Source: Shewanella decolorationis S12 (GTDB lineage Bacteria; Pseudomonadota; Gammaproteobacteria; Enterobacterales; Shewanellaceae). From it: 64,000 nucleotides of DNA. The position numbers were made by a program, and so were the translations under genes. The notes below the pieces were generated by a model. That model made no database searches and had not been told where the DNA came from. It saw only the letters and a program-made list of their open reading frames with translations. The stretch is taken from positions 1 through 64,000 of the forward strand of contig NZ_AXZL01000061.1 of NCBI RefSeq assembly GCF_000485795.1. The letters are read 5' to 3'. Shown here one piece after another: positions 59,588-64,000 of this stretch. Every line of letters starts with the position of its first letter. Within the stretch, counting starts at the first letter, position 1.

Positions 59588-60394
59588 ATGCCAAATTATC
59601 ATCGTTGGCTAGATCGGCTGCAAGTCATGGATTTAAAGTATCGTCCATCGACCAAGTATTTATTGTCGTTAGTCTTAGTGGCATTTCTATTAGGGGCTTG
59701 GGTGAGCTTTATTGTGCTCAACAGTGACGAGCCCGTCGTAAAGCATATTGGCGGCGGTAAGCTGCAACGTGTTACCGCCGAACTTGAGGCGCAAACCCAG
59801 GAACTTGCAACACGCAATTTAGAATTATCTGTCGAGCGCGAAGCCAATGCGCAAATGCAAGATATGTTTGCACAGCAGATGAAGAAACAAAAAGAGCTAG
59901 AGCACGAATTAGCCTTTTATCGCAGTATTATGTCGCCGGATGACAATGCCGAAGGGGTGGCCATTCACGGCTTAGAAATGACGCCGGGCGCCTTGGCAGA
60001 TGAGTATAATTTCAAGTTGATTTTAACTCAGCTGCAAAAACGTAAGCAGGCGATTCAAGGTCGTACCGAAATCACCCTCATTGGGGTGCAAGACGGAAAA
60101 TCCGTTGAGCTAAGTGTGAACAAACTCACGGGTTCTAAGCTCGAATTTGATTTTCGCTATTTTCAGGTCATAGATACCAAAGTGAGTGTGCCTGCGGGAT
60201 TTAACCTAGTGCAGGTCAAAGTCAAAGTGGTGGTGCCTTCGAGCCGCTGGACCAAAAATTCACAGACAGAACATGTCTATAGTGTCCCTGAGCTTTTACA
60301 GGGTGAAAAAGAACCGCGGGTAATACTTGAACAAAACAGTCAGGTAACGGATAATTTGCCCCAGAAAACTGATGTAAGAGGTAGTAATGACTGA
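59588..60394 (+). CDS. DUF6776-like protein with one membrane helix and coiled coil
   Basis: 268 aa, starting [20 protein letters not shown]; a membrane helix (about 24-42), then a coiled coil rich in Glu, Gln and Leu (about 55-115), then a beta-rich C-terminal region. AGGGG lies upstream of ATG 59588. Role unknown. It overlaps erpA by 8 bases, so both may be translated together. The family name is from memory and should be checked. Confidence 0.7.
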   Translation: MPNYHRWLDRLQVMDLKYRPSTKYLLSLVLVAFLLGAWVSFIVLNSDEPVVKHIGGGKLQRVTAELEAQTQELATRNLELSVEREANAQMQDMFAQQMKKQKELEHELAFYRSIMSPDDNAEGVAIHGLEMTPGALADEYNFKLILTQLQKRKQAIQGRTEITLIGVQDGKSVELSVNKLTGSKLEFDFRYFQVIDTKVSVPAGFNLVQVKVKVVVPSSRWTKNSQTEHVYSVPELLQGEKEPRVILEQNSQVTDNLPQKTDVRGSND

Positions 60395-60737
60395 TCAAGC
60401 TGACGCAGCAATGCCTATCAAATTTACCGATGCGGCAGCCGCTAAGGTAAAAGGCTTGTTGGAAGAAGAGCAAAATCCTGCACTTAAACTACGTGTGTAC
60501 GTGACGGGTGGTGGTTGTTCTGGATTTCAGTACGGCTTTACCTTTGATGAAAAGGTCAACGAAGGCGACTTCACCGTTGAGAAGCAAGGCGTCCAATTGG
60601 TCGTCGATCCCATGAGCTTACAATACCTCGTTGGCGGTGAAGTGGATTATACTTCTGGCCTCGAAGGTTCGCGTTTCTTTGTGAAGAACCCGAATGCGAC
60701 AACGACTTGTGGTTGTGGCGCAAGTTTCTCTGTGTAA
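60387..60737 (+). CDS. erpA: ErpA, A-type iron-sulfur cluster insertion protein
   Basis: 116 aa. HesB/IscA family: [13 protein letters not shown] and C-terminal [11 protein letters not shown] carry the three cluster-binding Cys residues. It delivers Fe-S clusters to target proteins. The window also has UbiU, UbiV and a ferredoxin that need such clusters. Coupled to the upstream DUF6776-like gene. Confidence 0.95.
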   Translation: MTDQADAAMPIKFTDAAAAKVKGLLEEEQNPALKLRVYVTGGGCSGFQYGFTFDEKVNEGDFTVEKQGVQLVVDPMSLQYLVGGEVDYTSGLEGSRFFVKNPNATTTCGCGASFSV

Positions 60738-60774
60738 GTTTGTTCTACGCATGTAGTGAACTGATATAGAAGAT

Positions 60775-60803
60775 AAAAAAGCCGTCGAAATGACGGCTTT
60801 TTT
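60775..60803. terminator. Bidirectional terminator after erpA
   Basis: 12-bp stem AAAAAAGCCGTC/GACGGCTTTTTT with loop GAAAT, between convergent genes. Confidence 0.92.
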
Positions 60804-60863
60804 GTTGGTCTTTCCTGTGTTGCAAGTATTGGTAAAGCAAGGCGTAAGCGCCTTGCTTTGGAG

Positions 60864-61319
60864 TTAATTCATAATATTCAGATTAAGCTTAGGTTTAAAC
60901 CAAGCTTTCACTTTCTTATCGAATGCCACCCACACCTGCAATAAAGATAAGACAATCAACACGATAAAAATCACGTAATCGGGTAGCTTTTCTTGCCACT
61001 TGCCAAGGTGCACTGTGGTTGGCCCTGCGACTAGGTTATCAGGATCATAAAGGATCACTGGTAACATGCTGACTAGCGCCAATTGCACTAAGGTGTAACC
61101 CCTTAACATAATCAACCCAGCCTTTTGGCGACCGATAATCCCGAGCACCATCAATAGGGTTAACAGGCAGAAGAGTACCCCTTGTTTAGCAATTAAGCCG
61201 CTTACCGATGCTGCGACATAGAGCAGCAGCAAAGCAATTAAGCGTTTAGGTAAACGGGCTTTAGCCAAGGGCTGCGTAGCCTGAGTTGCCAAAGAGGATT
61301 CTTGCTCGTTCAGCGACAT
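60864..61319 (-). CDS. Hypothetical membrane protein, four spans
   Basis: 151 aa with hydrophobic segments at about residues 26-42, 47-63, 73-92 and 115-133, and a basic C-terminus (FKPKLNLN). Not recognised as a named family. It follows the DUF2750 gene 19 bases later, so both are probably in one operon. Confidence 0.65.
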   Translation of the reverse strand: MSLNEQESSLATQATQPLAKARLPKRLIALLLLYVAASVSGLIAKQGVLFCLLTLLMVLGIIGRQKAGLIMLRGYTLVQLALVSMLPVILYDPDNLVAGPTTVHLGKWQEKLPDYVIFIVLIVLSLLQVWVAFDKKVKAWFKPKLNLNIMN

Positions 61320-61338
61320 TGTGGTTTGCCCTTATGGA

Positions 61339-61719
61339 TTAGTGGCTTTGTTTAGTGACTAAACGTTGATCTAATTCATAGGGTGGAATGACCACACCTA
61401 AGTCATCCTGTACTGGGAAGACGGCAACGAACAAGTCGTCTTCTTCCATGCCCGGAACCCATCTTTCATGCCACTCATCATAGGGAATCGCTAAAGTTTG
61501 GCAGTCACTCCAGTCATCGACTGCCCATGACTCGGCCGCTTCTTCGGTTGGCCACATAGGGATGCAATCTTCATCTTCTGTGGTCAGCATGACGCAACCA
61601 TCTTGGTCCTGTAGCGTCCATAACACTTTGTGTTGTTTAACTTGTTCAACGAGGTAATCGTAACGACCTTCTGGAGTCATGCCAGCGGCTTCTGCAAAAG
61701 TTTTAACAGTCTTGCTCAT
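61339..61719 (-). CDS. DUF2750 family protein
   Basis: 126 aa from ATG 61719 (MSKTVKTFAEAAGM), acidic, with VLWTLQDQDGCVMLTTEDEDCIPMWP spread over residues about 32-57 and many Trp residues. This matches the DUF2750 pattern as recalled. Soluble, function unknown. An AAGAGA lies upstream. The frame stays open to 61764 without a ribosome binding site. Confidence 0.78.
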   Translation of the reverse strand: MSKTVKTFAEAAGMTPEGRYDYLVEQVKQHKVLWTLQDQDGCVMLTTEDEDCIPMWPTEEAAESWAVDDWSDCQTLAIPYDEWHERWVPGMEEDDLFVAVFPVQDDLGVVIPPYELDQRLVTKQSH

Positions 61720-61838
61720 GAAAATATCTCTTATGCGTGAATAGGGCGAAGCCTGTTGTGCCACTCATGTATAGCGTCAGCACAGCAAAACTCACCAGTT
61801 GGCAAGATGGTAACATTAGAGCGGGGTTTGAAAAAGCA

Positions 61839-61863
61839 CAACAGCGCCGCGAAGGCGCTGTTG
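61839..61863 (-). terminator. Terminator of aqpZ
   Basis: Perfect 10-bp stem CAACAGCGCC/GGCGCTGTTG with a 5-base loop. On the minus strand it runs into TGCTTTTT. Confidence 0.88.
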
Positions 61864-61874
61864 CTAGCGGGGAA

Positions 61875-62570
61875 TTACTCAGCTGCGTTGAAATAACGGT
61901 AAATCACACCAGCGAGAATAGCGCCTACGATAGGAGCAACCCAGAAAATCCACAGTTGTGATACGGCCCAATCGCCGACAAAGAGCGCAGGGCCAGTACT
62001 GCGGGCAGGATTCACTGAGGTGTTTGATACGGGAATACTGATCAAGTGAATAAGGGTTAAACATAGACCAATTGCAATCGGCGCAAAGCCTTTAGGTGCG
62101 CGCTCATCGGTCGCCCCTAAAATCACCAATAAGAAGAACAAGGTCATCACGATTTCACAGATCAACACCGACATCATGCTGTAACCGCCGGGGGAATGTT
62201 CGCCAAAGCCGTTAGAAGCAAAGCCCGCCGCAAGACTAAAACCTTCTTGCCCTGAGGCGATTGCGTACAATACACCCGCGCCGACAATACCACCCGCCAC
62301 TTGGGCAATGATATAAGGTAGCAGTTCCGAGGCTGGAAAACGTCCGCCAGCCCAGAGTCCAAAGGATACCGCTGGGTTTAAGTGGCAACCTGAAATATGA
62401 CCAATGGCAAACGCCATCGTCAGAACTGTTAAACCAAAGGCTAAGGCCACCCCGAGTAAGCCTATCCCAACTTCCGGAAAGGCTGCCGCCAGCACTGCGC
62501 TGCCGCAGCCGCCGAGAACGAGCCACAGAGTGCCCAAAAATTCTGCCGCCATTTTTTGTGACATATTCAT
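61875..62570 (-). CDS. aqpZ: AqpZ, aquaporin
   Basis: 231 aa with six membrane segments. The two pore loops are HLNPAVSFG and [12 protein letters not shown]. The Arg after the second NPA and the pattern of the filter (including GHISGCHL) fit a water-selective aquaporin Z. Stand-alone gene on the minus strand. Confidence 0.95.
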   Translation of the reverse strand: MNMSQKMAAEFLGTLWLVLGGCGSAVLAAAFPEVGIGLLGVALAFGLTVLTMAFAIGHISGCHLNPAVSFGLWAGGRFPASELLPYIIAQVAGGIVGAGVLYAIASGQEGFSLAAGFASNGFGEHSPGGYSMMSVLICEIVMTLFFLLVILGATDERAPKGFAPIAIGLCLTLIHLISIPVSNTSVNPARSTGPALFVGDWAVSQLWIFWVAPIVGAILAGVIYRYFNAAE

Positions 62571-63064
62571 TGATTGATTTCCTATTCAGACGATTTATGC
62601 GGACAAACGCTTCACGCTTTTTGCATAAACCCTTGTTTATCTTGCTGGTTAAGTTGAGCTAGATAAATAACCACTCCCTTAATTGGTATGTTTGTGCGCC
62701 CAGAATGTGCAGGCACGAGTTGGCCTTCACAGTGAGTCAGTTGTGTATTTACTGCTTAGTTAACAATCACTTTAGCGAGTTTAGATGACACAACTGTGAT
62801 CAAGCATAGATGGGTTTTTATATTGTGCATTTTTGAGCGAGTGTCATTGGCGCCATTTAAAGCATTTTTAGGCATAGTCTCTGTTGTTTTGTTATGCCTT
62901 ATCTTGTCTCTGTTCGGTAAAAGAACAGTGGTTCTCTTACCACCCAACGAAGATTTTTTTGCATATTCAATAGTCGATTTATTCTCTTTGTCCATCTGTA
63001 ATGTATTGAAAATAAATGAATAGATATTTAATAGATATAAAACGGGGAAAGAAACGAGGGACAG
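62571..63064. other. Intergenic region between aqpZ and the TonB receptor
   Basis: About 490 A+T-rich bases upstream of aqpZ. Only overlapping weak frames are present; none has a convincing ribosome binding site. No Fur box recognised. Confidence 0.5.
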
Positions 63065-63196
63065 ATGATTGCCGCTCTTCACTTGGCAAAGTACAAGGTC
63101 TTGGTTGCTGAAATGTTAATTGTGTTTTTGTGGTGTTGCGGCCTCATGTTCAAAGAACTTGATGGATTAGAAAACACTGTTAGCGAGACGAAGTAA
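63065..63196 (+). CDS. Possible 43-aa membrane peptide
   Basis: ATG at 63065 preceded by GAGGG, five bases away. It encodes MIAALHLAKYKVLVAEMLIV and a further FLWCCGLMFKEL, one hydrophobic helix of about 20 residues, and ends TAA at 63194-63196. Too short to judge by homology; it sits 54 bases ahead of the TonB receptor gene and could be a leader or regulator. Could equally be chance. Confidence 0.35.
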   Translation: MIAALHLAKYKVLVAEMLIVFLWCCGLMFKELDGLENTVSETK

Positions 63197-63250
63197 CAGC
63201 TTTAAATAACAACAAGAATGGCTTGCGCTGTAAAAGTGAAGGTGGGAAGG

Positions 63251-64000
63251 ATGAAGAAGAAATTATTGACCTTGGCAATCCAAGCTTCGATGTTTGGTAT
63301 TGCTCCTTCGGTAGCTTGGGCTGCCGATCCAATTGAAGTGAATGCGGTGAATGAGAGCGCTAATCGGGTTGAAGTCGAGGTAGCGGATAAGCAAGAAAGC
63401 ATTGAAAAAGTCACTGTCACGGGCTCGCGGATTAAGCGCGACAGCTTTTCCCTTAGTACTCCATTACAGGGGTTAGATGCCAAGGATATCGCCGATAGCG
63501 GTATTGGTTCATTGGCGGATATTTTAGTTGATCAAATTCCTGCCTTGGCCGAAGGGGTTAGCAGCACCAATAGCCAATCGAGTGTGCAAAATACCGGCCT
63601 ATCAACCATTGACCTACGTAACTTAGGCACGGATCGTACCTTAACCCTTATCGATGGTCGTCGTGTTGTTTCTAATAGTTATAGTGGTAACTATGTCAGC
63701 TTAAGCACGATTCCTGCCGCTATGGTCGATAAGGTCGAAATCATTACCGGCGGGGCGTCGGCTGTGTATGGTTCGGATGCTATTGCAGGTGTGGTCAATA
63801 TTATCACTCAGCAGAATAAGACTGGGTTTGAGATTAACGCCCGTGGCGGCGAAACCACCGAAGGTGGTGGCCGAGAAACCACAGTCGATGTAGGTTATGG
63901 CACTGATTTTAATAGCGATAAAGGTTATATCTTTGCCAGTGCGACTTACGATAAGCAGCATGGGTTATTTGCAACCGACAGGGAAAGAGCCCTGTATGAG
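63251..64000 (+). CDS. TonB-dependent outer membrane receptor, 5' part
   Basis: The first 250 residues before the window edge. Signal peptide of about 24 residues (MKKKLLTLAIQASMFGIAPS, cleaved after AWA). Then a TonB-box-like region (IEKVTVTGSRI) and the plug domain, with TLTLIDGRRVV, VEIITGGASAVYGSDAIAGVVNI. GGGAAGG precedes the ATG. Substrate not determinable from this part; this subtype (GSRIKR) is common among Shewanella receptors for varied substrates. Confidence 0.9.
   Translation, partial: MKKKLLTLAIQASMFGIAPSVAWAADPIEVNAVNESANRVEVEVADKQESIEKVTVTGSRIKRDSFSLSTPLQGLDAKDIADSGIGSLADILVDQIPALAEGVSSTNSQSSVQNTGLSTIDLRNLGTDRTLTLIDGRRVVSNSYSGNYVSLSTIPAAMVDKVEIITGGASAVYGSDAIAGVVNIITQQNKTGFEINARGGETTEGGGRETTVDVGYGTDFNSDKGYIFASATYDKQHGLFATDRERALYE

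Noticed and set aside
62756-63082. A 108-aa minus-strand frame and an opposite 75-aa frame upstream of the TonB receptor
   Set aside because: The two overlap each other in A+T-rich DNA, neither has a good ribosome binding site, and the translations look random.

Overview
The window is a chromosomal segment of a Shewanella-type marine gammaproteobacterium. This is inferred from the gene set (rpsU-yqeY-dnaG-rpoD, an exeA/gspB pair, nhaD, uppP, a POT peptide carrier, ubiU/ubiV/ubiT) and from protein sequences that resemble their E. coli counterparts but are clearly divergent. No database search was possible; identities rest on remembered family sequences, motifs and context.

Layout. (1) 1-2420 is accessory DNA. 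It holds the 3' half of a Y1 (IS200-like) transposase, then what looks like a short array of integron gene cassettes with two attC-like sites and no visible integrase. The complete cassette carries a 60-aa membrane peptide overlapping a 352-aa protein of the LPO_1073/Vpar_1526 type. The two proteins share a short Ser-Gly/Asn/Gln motif. This is the best candidate here for an undescribed system. (2) 2840-8620: a YjiH-like membrane protein, a DUF998 membrane protein, and the O2-independent ubiquinone genes ubiV, ubiU and the divergent ubiT. (3) 8367-9986: the tRNA wobble-uridine hydroxylase gene trhP followed by a YfhL-type ferredoxin. (4) 10371-18402: an HDOD protein, a GGDEF/EAL protein, a thioesterase, a diverged adenylosuccinate synthetase paralogue with a divergent LysR regulator, a solute-binding protein, a 3-mercaptopyruvate sulfurtransferase and a DUF2937 protein.

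(5) 18447-32211 is a putrescine catabolism supercluster. It has two PuuB-like oxidases, the regulator PuuR, PuuD and PuuA, the PotFGHI ABC importer, GabD and GabT. Together these import putrescine and take it through gamma-glutamyl intermediates and GABA to succinate. The one missing step is the PuuC aldehyde dehydrogenase. PuuR-like operators (core AATGAACA) lie in front of three transcription units.

(6) 32264-37764: a YhbW-like flavin enzyme, a POT peptide transporter and a chemoreceptor. (7) 38102-46851: a tRNA-Ile(CAU) gene, the macromolecular synthesis operon (rpsU, yqeY, dnaG, rpoD), tsaD, plsY, folB, folK and uppP. (8) 46937-64000: a diverged RlmA-like protein, an Lpp lipoprotein, cca, exeA-gspB, nhaD, hemL, pyrB, a ClC family protein with channel-like residues, a DUF6776-like protein with erpA, two small hypothetical genes, aqpZ, and the start of a TonB-dependent receptor cut by the window edge.

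Most of the window outside 1-2840 is ordinary core genome with clear intrinsic terminators.
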